Positions 36,746-45,780 of a stretch of 64,000 nucleotides of DNA are shown piece by piece. This DNA comes from Stutzerimonas stutzeri (GTDB lineage: Bacteria > Pseudomonadota > Gammaproteobacteria > Pseudomonadales > Pseudomonadaceae). Position 1 is the first letter of the stretch. Every line of letters begins with the position of its first letter. Under the pieces are notes generated by a model. The model was not told the origin of the DNA. It saw only the letters and a program-made list of their open reading frames with translations, and did not search any database. The DNA lies in contig NZ_JAMOII010000017.1 in NCBI RefSeq assembly GCF_024448985.1, forward strand, positions 1 to 64,000, in the 5' to 3' direction. Position numbers and translations under genes: made by a program.

Positions 36746-38820
36746 CAACGGTTGCTTCCAATGGTCTGCTTGCGGGCGTTGGCGATGATGCTCAACCGGC
36801 GCATACAGGCCGGACTGTCGAGCAACGTGGCGCTGTCGCCGGGATAGCGGCGTCGCCAGTTCGGATGTTCGTCGACGGTGCCGGGCATGTTGGGTTGCTC
36901 CAACAGACACAGCGCGTCCTCGATCGGAAACAATGCCAGCGGCGCGGGGGTGCGCCCGATGAACGCGCCGCACGCGTCGGCTAGCACTTCTGGATCGCGG
37001 AGGTCGCCCTCGATGTTCGGTGCGTACTCTCGCAACAGGCGAAGCAGTCCGGCACGTTCACGCTCACGTTCTTCCAGCTGCGCTGGGCGCTCGTGCTCCT
37101 GGTGCTGGCCGACCTTGATGCGCCAATCGATGTCATGGCCTTGCCACCAGCCATTGATAGTCGGCAGGTCATGGGTGGTTGAGGTGGCCAGTGCGCTGCT
37201 CGGCCAGTGCATCGGAGGGCGGAAGTTGCCCTGGTGATCGCGCTCGAAGAACAGCACGCGCATGGCCAGCAGGTTGCGCGCCGCCAGTTTCTCGCGCAGC
37301 CCCTCCGGTACAGTGCCCAAGTCTTCGCCGAGGATCACCGCATTGCGCCGCCAGGCTTCGAGCGACAGCAGCCGCAGCAGGTCGTCGAACGGGTAATTCA
37401 GATAAGCGCCTTCCGCAGGGCCTGCGCCGGAGGGCATCACCCACAGACGCATCAGGCCCATCACATGATCGATGCGCATGCCGCCCGCGTGCGCCAGGTT
37501 GGCGCGCACCATCTCGATGAAGGCGCGATAGCCGTGAGCCTTGAGACCCCACGGCGAAAACGCGGAAATGCCCCAGCTCTGGCCCTGACGATTGATGATG
37601 TCCGGCGGCGCACCGACGCTCAGTGCGGCCAGTACTTCGTCCTGTCGACTCCAGGCTTGGCTGCCGCCGCCATCGGCGCCGACGGCCAGGTCGCTGATCA
37701 GGCCGATCTTCATTCCGGCGCTCTGCGCTGCGATCTGCGCACGCTCCAGACCGCGCGCGATCAGCCACTGACAGAACGCGTAATAGCTCACCTCGTTGGC
37801 ATGCTCCTGGGCGAATCGTTCGACGCCAGCGCTTTGCGGCGTGCGGTATTCCTCTGGCCAGTCGCGCCAGTTTTGCGGATGCCCGTCGGGGCTGAGCAGC
37901 GCCGCGTGCAGGGCCTCGAAGCGACAGTGGTTCTCCAGCGCTTCGCCGCCCGCCTCGCGGAAGCTGTCGAAGTCGGCCTGCTGGGCATTGCCACCGGTGC
38001 GGAAGTCATCGTAAAGCGCGCGAAGCTGGCACTGACGGGTTCGGGAAACCGCATCCCAGTCGATCAGTTCCAGCTGTTCTAGCCGCTGCAGTTCGTCGGC
38101 CAGGCCGCAGGAATCGACGGCGATCCGCACCGGCTTCTCGCCGAGGATTGCTTCCGGCGCGCTGTGCAGAATGTTGTAGAACAGCCGGCTGGAGGGCGAG
38201 TAGGGGCTGTACTGACCGCTGTTGCCGGTGAACATGGCGTGTATCGGGCTGATGCCCAGCGCCGCGGCACCATGCGCGGCAGCGTTGCGCACCAGGGTTT
38301 CGAGCGCCAGGGTATCGCCCAGCCCGCCGTCGCCGGGGCGACGCAGACTATATATCTGTGCCGTCAGCCCCCAGGCATGGGGGCCAGCGACATCTTCGAC
38401 ACTGGGGCCGGCATGCGGCGCTACTGCGACGGTCAGTCGTTGATCGGCGATCTCCAGCTGGTGATAGCCCGGCGTGTCGATCGCAACCAGGCGGGCCCGC
38501 TCGTCCAGCGCTCCTTCATGAAGGCTGCCGTCTTCCAGTTCCAGGCGATAGCGGGTAGAAGGCTCGCAGTATCGGCCCAGTTCCAGCGCAGTCCCCTGAT
38601 CGACAGTGAGCAGCGGCGGCAGGTGCGCACCGCCATTGATGGCGTCGAGCTTTTCCAGGCTGCTGTCGATTTCTTCGTCGCTGCCTGCAGCGAGTCCCAG
38701 TCCGTTGAGCACCGCACGCAGCACCTCAGGAGTCACCCGCTGGTCGCGGCCATCGGCGTCTACCCAATCGATGGACAGGCCGGCTGCCTCGGCCAGTTGG
38801 TTCAGTCGTTCATCGCTCAT
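36745..38820 (-). CDS. malQ: 4-alpha-glucanotransferase (amylomaltase)
   Basis: The 691-residue GH77 enzyme disproportionates maltodextrins. Motifs: MRIDHVMGLMRLWVMP with the nucleophile, ILGEDLGTVPEGLREKL with the acid/base, and STTHDLPTINGWWQGHDI. Length matches the long E. coli type (about 694), including an N-terminal extension. The ATG at 38820 lies inside treZ, overlapping it by 11 bp. In this operon it would lengthen short maltodextrins so that TreY and GlgA can use them. Confidence 0.94.
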   Translation of the reverse strand: MSDERLNQLAEAAGLSIDWVDADGRDQRVTPEVLRAVLNGLGLAAGSDEEIDSSLEKLDAINGGAHLPPLLTVDQGTALELGRYCEPSTRYRLELEDGSLHEGALDERARLVAIDTPGYHQLEIADQRLTVAVAPHAGPSVEDVAGPHAWGLTAQIYSLRRPGDGGLGDTLALETLVRNAAAHGAAALGISPIHAMFTGNSGQYSPYSPSSRLFYNILHSAPEAILGEKPVRIAVDSCGLADELQRLEQLELIDWDAVSRTRQCQLRALYDDFRTGGNAQQADFDSFREAGGEALENHCRFEALHAALLSPDGHPQNWRDWPEEYRTPQSAGVERFAQEHANEVSYYAFCQWLIARGLERAQIAAQSAGMKIGLISDLAVGADGGGSQAWSRQDEVLAALSVGAPPDIINRQGQSWGISAFSPWGLKAHGYRAFIEMVRANLAHAGGMRIDHVMGLMRLWVMPSGAGPAEGAYLNYPFDDLLRLLSLEAWRRNAVILGEDLGTVPEGLREKLAARNLLAMRVLFFERDHQGNFRPPMHWPSSALATSTTHDLPTINGWWQGHDIDWRIKVGQHQEHERPAQLEERERERAGLLRLLREYAPNIEGDLRDPEVLADACGAFIGRTPAPLALFPIEDALCLLEQPNMPGTVDEHPNWRRRYPGDSATLLDSPACMRRLSIIANARKQTIGSNR

Positions 38821-40588
38821 CTGCAGTCTCCAGATACATCCTGGCGGAGCGCGCGGGCAGCGTGCCGGGATTGGACGTGTCAGTGCTGCGGCTGGCATGT
38901 AGCAGTCGCGCATCGGCGGCAGGCGGAGTCATCTCGAGGTCGCGGTCGCTGAGATTCAATTCCAGCCGTAGTTCGCTGCCGTCGCCCAGGCGCCAGCGGG
39001 CGAGGGCGGCGGCGTCTCCCAGCGCCTGCGCACCGAGGAACCGCGAGCCTTCGAGGCGCGGCACGATTTCCCGATGGCGGATCTGCAGCAGCTGGCGATA
39101 CAACGCCAGCCACTCGGCATGTTCGGGTTGGTCCCGCTTGCTGAAGTCGGGTCTGGACGCCTCGAAGGTTTCCACAGCGTTCGGGTCCGGGATGCGCGCG
39201 CGGGTCTGCTCGTCGGCGAACTCGGAAAACTCGGCGAACTCGCCGCGACGGCCTTCACGAACGGCATCGGCCAGCTCGCCGTGGTGGCTGGTGAAGAACA
39301 GGAAGGGTTCGCGCGCGCCCCATTCCTCGCCCATGAACAGCAGCGGAATCATCGGTGAAAGCAGCAGAATGGTGGTCGCTGCCTTCAGGGAGTCGGGATC
39401 GGTGAGGCTGATCAGCCGGTCGCCGAAGGCGCGGTTGCCGGTCTGGTCATGGTTCTGCAGAAACAGCACGAACGACGTTGGACTGAGATGACCGCTGGGT
39501 TCGCCACGCGATTCACCGCGGCGGTTCTGCTGACCCTGATAGATGAAACCTTCGCCGAGGAAGCGCACCAACTTGTCGGTCGCGTCCTGATGGTATTCCG
39601 CGTAATAACCCTGGCTTTCCCCGGTCAGCAACGTGTGCAGGACGTTGTGACCGTCATCGTCCCACTGCGCGGTAAACCCTTGGGTCAGCAGGCTGGCGCG
39701 GTTGTCTTCGTTCTCCAACACCAGATGGACATGGCGACCCGGCTCCGTTTCGGCGCGCACCCGCTCGGCCAGTTCGGTCAGGAAGGTGCGATCGGGAATG
39801 GCATGGACGGCATCCATGCGCAGGCCATCGAAGCGGTATTCCATCAGCCACATCAGCGCGCTATCGATGAAGAAATCGCGCACCTCACGGCGGCGAAAAT
39901 CGATGGCGTCGCCCCAGGGCGTCTGCTGATCGTGGCGGAAGAAGTGCTTGGCGTAGCGGTGTAGGTAATTGCCGTCCGGCCCGAAATGGTTGTAGACCAC
40001 GTCGATAAAGACCATCAGGCCCAGCCCGTGAGCGGTATCGATCAGATGCTTGAGCTGCTCGGGCGTGCCGTAGGATGCCTCGGGCGCGTAGAGCAGGACA
40101 CCGTCGTAACCCCAGTTGCGGTCGCCGGGAAATTCGGCGAGCGGCATCAGTTCGATCGCAGTGACGCCCATTTCGGCCAACGCGGGCAGGCGCTGCTCGA
40201 TCTGCGCATAGCCGCCGTATGCGGCCACGTGCAGTTCATAGAGCACGGTTTCATGCCACGGCCGGCCTTGCCAGTCGCGGTTACGCCACTGATAGGCATC
40301 GGGATCGACCACAACGCTGGGGTCGTGGATGTCCGCCGACTGCGCGCGCGAGGCGGGGTCGGGCACCGTCAGTTCGTCGTCGATCAGAAAGCTGTAGTGC
40401 GAGCCGGCGGGCGCATTCGCCTCGATGCTGTACCAACCGTCTTCGCCTTCCTGCATGGGCAGCGTATCGCCGCCGACCATCACCAGGCTGACGCGTTGCG
40501 CGTCCGGTGCCCAGAGGCTGAACCGGGTACGCGAGGCATCGAGTAGCACCGGTCCGTGTCGCCCTTCATGGGCTGGCCTGTTTTGCAT
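38810..40588 (-). CDS. treZ: Malto-oligosyltrehalose trehalohydrolase
   Basis: The 592-residue GH13_10 enzyme releases trehalose from maltooligosyl-trehalose. An N-terminal CBM48-like domain (TRFSLWAPDAQRVSLVMVGG) is followed by GVTAIELMPLAEFPG, FIDVVYNHFGPDGNYL, FDGLRMDAVHAI, HLVLENEDN and FLQNHDQTGNRAFGDRL. GAGG precedes the ATG. It is 12 bp after glgA and overlaps malQ by 11 bp. Confidence 0.95.
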   Translation of the reverse strand: MQNRPAHEGRHGPVLLDASRTRFSLWAPDAQRVSLVMVGGDTLPMQEGEDGWYSIEANAPAGSHYSFLIDDELTVPDPASRAQSADIHDPSVVVDPDAYQWRNRDWQGRPWHETVLYELHVAAYGGYAQIEQRLPALAEMGVTAIELMPLAEFPGDRNWGYDGVLLYAPEASYGTPEQLKHLIDTAHGLGLMVFIDVVYNHFGPDGNYLHRYAKHFFRHDQQTPWGDAIDFRRREVRDFFIDSALMWLMEYRFDGLRMDAVHAIPDRTFLTELAERVRAETEPGRHVHLVLENEDNRASLLTQGFTAQWDDDGHNVLHTLLTGESQGYYAEYHQDATDKLVRFLGEGFIYQGQQNRRGESRGEPSGHLSPTSFVLFLQNHDQTGNRAFGDRLISLTDPDSLKAATTILLLSPMIPLLFMGEEWGAREPFLFFTSHHGELADAVREGRRGEFAEFSEFADEQTRARIPDPNAVETFEASRPDFSKRDQPEHAEWLALYRQLLQIRHREIVPRLEGSRFLGAQALGDAAALARWRLGDGSELRLELNLSDRDLEMTPPAADARLLHASRSTDTSNPGTLPARSARMYLETADER

Positions 40589-40600
40589 TGATTGACCTCG

Positions 40601-42151
40601 TTAAAAGATGGCCTGGGCCTCGCGCCGTTCGCCCAGCAGCTGTCGATACAGCCGGTCGTAAGGTTCGATCGCGTGGCTCCAGAAGAATCCACCGCTCATG
40701 GCGCGGCAACGCATCGCATTGAGCAGTTGCGGGTTCTCATAAACCGCCAATGCCCGTTCGACGGCCTGGCGGTAGCTGTGCGTGGTGGCTTCGTTGAACA
40801 GAAAGCCGGTGACGCCGTCATCGATGCTGTCCGCCAGGCCACCGGTGCGGTGGGCGATGGGCAGCGACGCGTAGCGCTGGGCATACATCTGGCTCAGGCC
40901 GCATGGCTCGTAGCGCGAGGGCATGAGCAGGAAATCGCTGCCGGCAAACAGTCGTCTGGCATCGGTCTCGTTGAAGCCGATGTGCGCGCCGACACGACCG
41001 GGAAAGCGTTCGGTGAGCCGGCGCACCTGCTCTTCGATAAGGGGTTCGCCACGGCCGAGGATGGCCAGCTGGCCGCCGCGCTGAACGATGGTCTCGGCGA
41101 CCTCGATGGTCAGGTCGATGCCTTTCTGATGCACCAGCCGGGACACCACGGCGAACAGCGGACCCTCGCCCGGCTCCAGGCCGAACAGGTCGCGCACATG
41201 CGCCGCATTGGCCTGTTTGCCGGCCCATTCGTGCGGGCCGAACGGGCTGACCAGATACGAGCAACTCTGCGGCTCCCAGCTCTCGTCGATGCCGTTCAGC
41301 AGGCCGCTCAACAGCCCCTGGCGCGCCTTCATGGCGAGAAAGCCTTCCATGCCGCAACCGAATTCGGGCGTGGTGATTTCCTCGGCATAGGTCGCGCTGA
41401 CGGTCGTGACCCGGTTGGCATAGGCAATGCCGGCCTTGAGCAGCGACAGCGCGCCGTAGAACTCCATCCGCTCCGGGCTGCAGGCTTCCTGAGGAATGCC
41501 CAGTTTGCGGCGCAGGCTCATGTCGATGTTGCCCTGGTACGCCAGGTTGTGAATGGTGAACACGCTCGGCGTGCTCAAACCACGCCACTTCATATAGGCC
41601 GGCGTCAGCCCGGTCGGCCAGTCATGGGCATGCACCAGATCAGGTGCCCAGCGGATGCAGGCGGTACCGGCGGCGATATCCGCCGCGGCCAGGCACAGGC
41701 GGGCGAAGCGCACCGGGTTGTCCGGCCAGTCGTTGCCCTGTTCGTCACCGTAGGGCAGGCCGTCGCGCTCGTACAGTTCCGGGCAGATCAGCACGTAGAC
41801 GATCAGGCCGTCCGGCATATCGAGGCGGCCGATCTTGCACGGGGGCAGGTCGCTGTAGGCATGCACGCTGCCCACGATACGGATCGGTTCGCCGCATTGC
41901 ATCACCTGCGTATAACCGGGGATCAGCACACGTACATCGTGCAGATCGCTCAGCGCGCGGGGCAGGGCGGCGGACACGTCGGCAAGCCCGCCCGTCTTGA
42001 CCAGATCGGTGAGTTCAGAGGTTACGAAAAGGATCTTTTTCTTATCGTTCTGCGTGCTGCGAAGCTGCAGCACAGGGCGCTCGACGAGCACGCCTTGAGG
42101 TTGAATGGATTTTAGCCGGGCAGATTGGCTATTTACCGCAGCAATACTCAT
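40601..42151 (-). CDS. glgA: Glycogen synthase, ADP-glucose type
   Basis: The 516-residue GT5 enzyme adds glucose from a nucleotide sugar to alpha-1,4-glucan. A short N-terminal extension of about 40 residues precedes KKILFVTSELTDLVKTGGLADV with the KTGGL substrate motif. The C-terminal half has GSDFLLMPSRYEPCGLSQMY and the GGLADS loop. The start is ATG 42151 with GGGGAAG upstream; a GTG two codons earlier is possible. First gene of the - strand operon. No glgC is in this window, so the ADP-glucose source lies elsewhere. Confidence 0.95.
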   Translation of the reverse strand: MSIAAVNSQSARLKSIQPQGVLVERPVLQLRSTQNDKKKILFVTSELTDLVKTGGLADVSAALPRALSDLHDVRVLIPGYTQVMQCGEPIRIVGSVHAYSDLPPCKIGRLDMPDGLIVYVLICPELYERDGLPYGDEQGNDWPDNPVRFARLCLAAADIAAGTACIRWAPDLVHAHDWPTGLTPAYMKWRGLSTPSVFTIHNLAYQGNIDMSLRRKLGIPQEACSPERMEFYGALSLLKAGIAYANRVTTVSATYAEEITTPEFGCGMEGFLAMKARQGLLSGLLNGIDESWEPQSCSYLVSPFGPHEWAGKQANAAHVRDLFGLEPGEGPLFAVVSRLVHQKGIDLTIEVAETIVQRGGQLAILGRGEPLIEEQVRRLTERFPGRVGAHIGFNETDARRLFAGSDFLLMPSRYEPCGLSQMYAQRYASLPIAHRTGGLADSIDDGVTGFLFNEATTHSYRQAVERALAVYENPQLLNAMRCRAMSGGFFWSHAIEPYDRLYRQLLGERREAQAIF

Positions 42152-42450
42152 AAGCACTTCCCCAGGTGACCGGTGTTGGCGTGAGGCCGATCACAAGCAC
42201 GTTTGTTTTCCAAGCAGCATCCCTCTGGAGCTGCAGATCATGAGCACGGCAAGAGTGGTTTCTTCTTTTTTTGGAGTCGCTTGTTACGCGGCGTAGAAGC
42301 GCGAAGGCCCTACCTTGAAAAAGACTCCAGCGCTATGAATTCGTTCTCAGTTTTCTACCAAAATCGCCGAGTGGAACTTTGCGCTCGAAGGCCGGCTCGG
42401 AAAACTGACGCGACACTGTTGTTTTACCGCTGCCAGTCGGAGCCAAGACC
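42152..42450. other. Divergent glgA / cinA-like intergenic region
   Basis: These 299 bases separate the divergent glgA operon and the CinA-like gene and must hold both promoters. The sequence is less GC-rich than its neighbours and contains a TTCTTCTTTTTTTGG run near 42260. I see no convincing gene, operator dyad or riboswitch. Confidence 0.5.
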
Positions 42451-42951
42451 ATGCAAGACCTTGCTGAAATCGTGCGGTTTTTTAGCGACAAAGAGATGAA
42501 ATTGACCACGGCTGAATCCTGCACCTGCGGCCTGATGGCCTCGCTGCTAGGTGACATTCCTGGGTGCGGCCAAGTGCTCGACAGCGGTTTCGTCGTCTAC
42601 TCGCCGAAAGCCAAGAACCGCATGCTTCACGTCAGTTTCGAAACCATTGAAACCTTTGGCTTGACCAGTGAAGAAGTCGCCACCGAGATGGCGATAGGCG
42701 CGTTGAACGCCAGCTACGCAGATATCGCGGTTGCTAATACCGGCGTCGCCGATGGTAGCGAAGAGGACGCTAGCGGCACTCAGTGCTACGCCTTTGCTCT
42801 GATGCAAGGCGAGCGCCAAGTCAGCATCAGCGAGACCGTGCGGTTCGCTGGAGACCGGGTGGAGATCCGCAAACAGGCCGCGCGCTACGGGCTGGAGCAG
42901 TTGCCGATCAAATACCAGCAGCTGATCGATAAACTCCGTGAGCACGACTGA
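42451..42951 (+). CDS. CinA C-terminal domain (PncC-like) protein
   Basis: The 166-residue protein resembles the CinA C-terminal/PncC nicotinamide-nucleotide amidohydrolase domain: LTTAESCTCGLMASLLGDIP and VVYSPKAKNRMLHV are recognisable. The usual loop AVTGIAGPGG-type is changed to ANTGVADGSEEDASGTQ, so activity toward NMN is doubtful. Pseudomonads often carry such a second, divergent copy alongside a canonical one. It is divergent from glgA. Confidence 0.8.
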   Translation: MQDLAEIVRFFSDKEMKLTTAESCTCGLMASLLGDIPGCGQVLDSGFVVYSPKAKNRMLHVSFETIETFGLTSEEVATEMAIGALNASYADIAVANTGVADGSEEDASGTQCYAFALMQGERQVSISETVRFAGDRVEIRKQAARYGLEQLPIKYQQLIDKLREHD

Positions 42952-42986
42952 TCGACATATGCGCTGCACCGAAGTGGTAACCAGGC

Positions 42987-43012
42987 GCCCGCAGTCGGGG
43001 CGAGTCGCGGGC
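42987..43012. terminator. Possible hairpin between convergent genes
   Basis: GCCCGC (42987-42992) and GCGGGC (43007-43012) form a 6-bp stem with a 14-nt loop between the convergent CinA-like and mechanosensitive-channel genes. T-tracts are poor. Confidence 0.35.
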
Positions 43013-43026
43013 CCATTTCGCCGCGG

Positions 43027-44139
43027 TCAAACCGGCGGCTGACGCTCCGGTTCCATGTGTTCCGGAACGGACTTGTCTATGTTCGGCTTGTGACCGACGC
43101 TAAGGTCTGCCCGCAGTTGTGGCAAGCACTGTGGGTATTGACGTTGAACGAAGCCGATCAAGCCCTCACGCAGATGGCAGCGCAGATCCCAATTGCGCGA
43201 CGAATCCGGGGAGCTCACCAGCACTCGTAGCTGAATGGATTTCTCACTGGTGTCAGTCACCTGCAGCACGATGACACGGCCGTCCCACAGCTGCGGAACG
43301 TCTTGGCAGAGCCGACGCAGTTCCTCGCGCAACGGTTCCAGTGGCAGTGAATAGTCGACCCAGAGAAACACCGAACCGATGATGCTGGAGTTGCGCCGCG
43401 TCCAGTTCTGGAACGGCTTCTCTATGAAGTACTGCAGAGGCACTACTAACCGGCGGTCATCCCAGATGCGAACGATGACGTAGGTCCCGGTAATTTCTTC
43501 GATACGGCCCCACTCGTTTTCAACGATCACCACGTCATCCAGGCGAATCGGCTGAGTGATCGCAATCTGTATGCCTGCGATCAGGTTGGCGAGCACCGGA
43601 CGCGCAGCGAAGCCCACGGCAAGGCCAGCGAGACCTGCCGAAGCGAGCAGGCTGGCTCCGAGCTGGCGCGCCGCCGGGAAGGTCATCAGCATGCTGGCGG
43701 CGCCGATCAGCAGGACGAAAAACGCCAGTGTCCGCAGCAACACACGCGACTGCGTCTGGATCTGCCGTGCGCGCAGGTTATCGCTGACATCCACGGGGTT
43801 CTTCATTCGCACGGCCTGCTCAAGGCCGCGCAGAAGCCGTAGAGCGAGCCAGGTGAAGCAACCGATGATCAACAGGGCTGTTATGCGCCGAGCCGCATCC
43901 AGCAAGGCGAATTCATCGCCGGACGCCGTCAAGACGGCCTGCAGGCCAAGCAGCGGAAGCAGCAGCCGTATGGGCTTTTCCAGCTGCTCTGACACTGCCT
44001 TGGTAAACAAAAAGCTTCGCCCCAAGCGCAGCATCACCGCGGTCAGTACACGGCCAAACACACTCAATACGACCACCACGAAGGAGGCCGCCAGCAGTAT
44101 CCGCAACGCGGGCTCGTCTATGTAGTTCTCCCAGGGCAT
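43027..44139 (-). CDS. MscS family mechanosensitive channel
   Basis: The 370-residue protein has about four or five membrane helices followed by the MscS pore and beta domain: SLLASAGLAGLAVGFAARPV is the pore helix region, then QPIRLDDVVIVENEWGRIEEI and YFIEKPFQNWTR. It would release solutes on hypo-osmotic shock. ATG 44139 is chosen over the TTG two codons earlier. It fits the surrounding osmotic-stress context. Confidence 0.9.
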   Translation of the reverse strand: MPWENYIDEPALRILLAASFVVVVLSVFGRVLTAVMLRLGRSFLFTKAVSEQLEKPIRLLLPLLGLQAVLTASGDEFALLDAARRITALLIIGCFTWLALRLLRGLEQAVRMKNPVDVSDNLRARQIQTQSRVLLRTLAFFVLLIGAASMLMTFPAARQLGASLLASAGLAGLAVGFAARPVLANLIAGIQIAITQPIRLDDVVIVENEWGRIEEITGTYVIVRIWDDRRLVVPLQYFIEKPFQNWTRRNSSIIGSVFLWVDYSLPLEPLREELRRLCQDVPQLWDGRVIVLQVTDTSEKSIQLRVLVSSPDSSRNWDLRCHLREGLIGFVQRQYPQCLPQLRADLSVGHKPNIDKSVPEHMEPERQPPV

Positions 44140-44321
44140 GGGCAAGGCGAGGGTTTCGATAAGTCAGCTCCGTTCGAATGACTGCTTCAAATGACTAATG
44201 GCTGTTTTCCAAAGTTCATGAACGTGCATTCAGTCGGATACGCGGAACTCCCCGTGACGGCTCTTTTCACACTTAACAAGGGTGAAAACCCAATCGGTAT
44301 CCAACCCATGGGAGAAGCGAC

Positions 44322-44852
44322 ATGCAAAGTGCACAAACCGGAAACGACGTCCGCGTCGAACGTTTGATTGAATGGCTGCGCGATGCTCACGCGATGGAGG
44401 CTCAGGCCGAGTCCATGCTCAGCAAACAGGCCAGTCGCATCGAGCATTATCCCCAGTTGAAAGCGCGTATCGAGCAACACATTACCGAGACTCAGAACCA
44501 GGCCAAGCTGATCGAAAGCTGCCTACAGCGCTACGACAAGTCGTATTCGGGCCTCAAGGATCTGGGCGGCAAAATGATGGCTATGGGACAAGCCATGGGC
44601 GGAATGATGGTCAATGACGAAATCGTCAAGGGCGCTCAGATGGGCTACGTCTTCGAAAACCTGGAAATCGCGTCCTACGAGATTCTGATTGCGGCGGCCG
44701 AGACCATTGGCGACACCCAGACCGCCGAGATTTGTACGCGCATTCTGGCTGAAGAAGTGGCGATGGCCGAATGGATGCGCAGCCACCTTGCCGAGCTGAC
44801 CCAGGCCTATCTGACCCGCGCGCAGACCCCCGACGTCGAGGCGAAACGCTGA
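44322..44852 (+). CDS. Ferritin-like DUF892 (YciE/YciF-type) protein
   Basis: The 176-residue, mostly helical protein matches the DUF892/YciE family: VERLIEWLRDAHAMEAQAES at the N-terminus with the first Glu/His ligand region, then FENLEIASYEILIAAAETIG and RILAEEVAMAEWMRSHL carrying the later carboxylates. Members are general stress proteins with a dinuclear-metal four-helix fold. GGAG precedes the ATG. Substrate or partner unknown. Confidence 0.87.
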   Translation: MQSAQTGNDVRVERLIEWLRDAHAMEAQAESMLSKQASRIEHYPQLKARIEQHITETQNQAKLIESCLQRYDKSYSGLKDLGGKMMAMGQAMGGMMVNDEIVKGAQMGYVFENLEIASYEILIAAAETIGDTQTAEICTRILAEEVAMAEWMRSHLAELTQAYLTRAQTPDVEAKR

Positions 44853-44882
44853 CAAGGTGTTGAGTAACCGCGCGACGTACGG

Positions 44883-45164
44883 CTACTGCTCGGCAACTTT
44901 GTCGGGAAGCGAGGCGGACATCAGACCGCCTCGTGTGGCGTACAGCTCGAAGCGCAGTTCCTGAGCCAGCCGCACCAGATTTGCGGCGTCGCGACACTGA
45001 TCATCGGTGATGCCGAAAACGGTGAGTTCTTCGCCGTCCACGTGCTCTTCATAGAGTCGGACGGTGACACGGCTATCTTCTTGAGCATGGCAATCACAGC
45101 GGAAGGGATACAGGTAATTGCGGAGGATATTCTCAATCGTCAGCAGAGGTAGACGTGAAGCCAT
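44883..45164 (-). CDS. DUF1652 domain protein
   Basis: The 93-residue protein has the DUF1652 pattern typical of Pseudomonas (LTIENILRNYLYPFRCDC near the start, then LVRLAQELRFELYA). Start is ATG 45164, 5 bp after AAAGGAGGAAGG-type ribosome-binding sequence; the frame is open to 45203. Function unknown. It converges on the ferritin-like gene. Confidence 0.85.
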   Translation of the reverse strand: MASRLPLLTIENILRNYLYPFRCDCHAQEDSRVTVRLYEEHVDGEELTVFGITDDQCRDAANLVRLAQELRFELYATRGGLMSASLPDKVAEQ

Positions 45165-45438
45165 GATCCTTCCTCCTTTCGAGTCTCCAGAGTCGGCGAG
45201 CATGCTCGCGGTCGGACGCTACGGTTTTGCGGTAGCAGCGTCTAATAACGCTAGCAGGCCCTGTCCCGTTGTAAACATCACTTTGCCGCCGCTCGGCAGA
45301 CCAGATGTAAGTGGCAAAACCTGCGCCGTTGCGCTTGCCGACGGCTTCAGCGCTTTCGAAATACGGCGCAACCACACCAGTCACGGTACTCGCGAGCCAC
45401 TCGCAGCGAGCGCCGACACCTGACGACGAGGAACCTTT

Positions 45439-45756
45439 ATGAAATCCATATTCGCATTGGTATTTGCAAGCCTTATGGCTTCATCCGCGTTCGCCCAGTG
45501 GCCTGCCGGCACGCCTGAAGACGAACGCGGTGCCCGTCCCAGCCCGATGGGCAACCCGACGCCTCAGGAAACGCTCGATACGCATAAGGACAGTCAAGGC
45601 CGTACCGTGACCGAAGACGGTGATCTTGTCAGCGAGCCGCCTGCTACCGAGGGTGAGGCCGATCGGGACGCGGGCGATGCTTCAGTCAATCCGGGGCGCC
45701 ATTCCAGCCACGGCGGGCCGACCGATTCGGCGTCCGATCCCGGCACGCTCGAATAA
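45439..45756 (+). CDS. Small secreted protein of unknown function
   Basis: The 105-residue protein starts with a clear signal peptide (MKSIFALVFASLMASSAFA, cleavage before QW). The mature part is hydrophilic, acidic, and rich in Gly, Pro, Asp and Ser, probably disordered. It contains no cysteine. I do not recognise a family. It is 24 bp upstream of ligD and probably shares its transcript, so it belongs to the stress regulon by position. Confidence 0.75.
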   Translation: MKSIFALVFASLMASSAFAQWPAGTPEDERGARPSPMGNPTPQETLDTHKDSQGRTVTEDGDLVSEPPATEGEADRDAGDASVNPGRHSSHGGPTDSASDPGTLE

Positions 45757-45780
45757 ACCCGGCGTCACGGAGCCGGCACC

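Noticed and set aside
40592-42115. 507-codon open frame on the + strand
   Set aside because: Antisense to glgA, with no recognisable domain.
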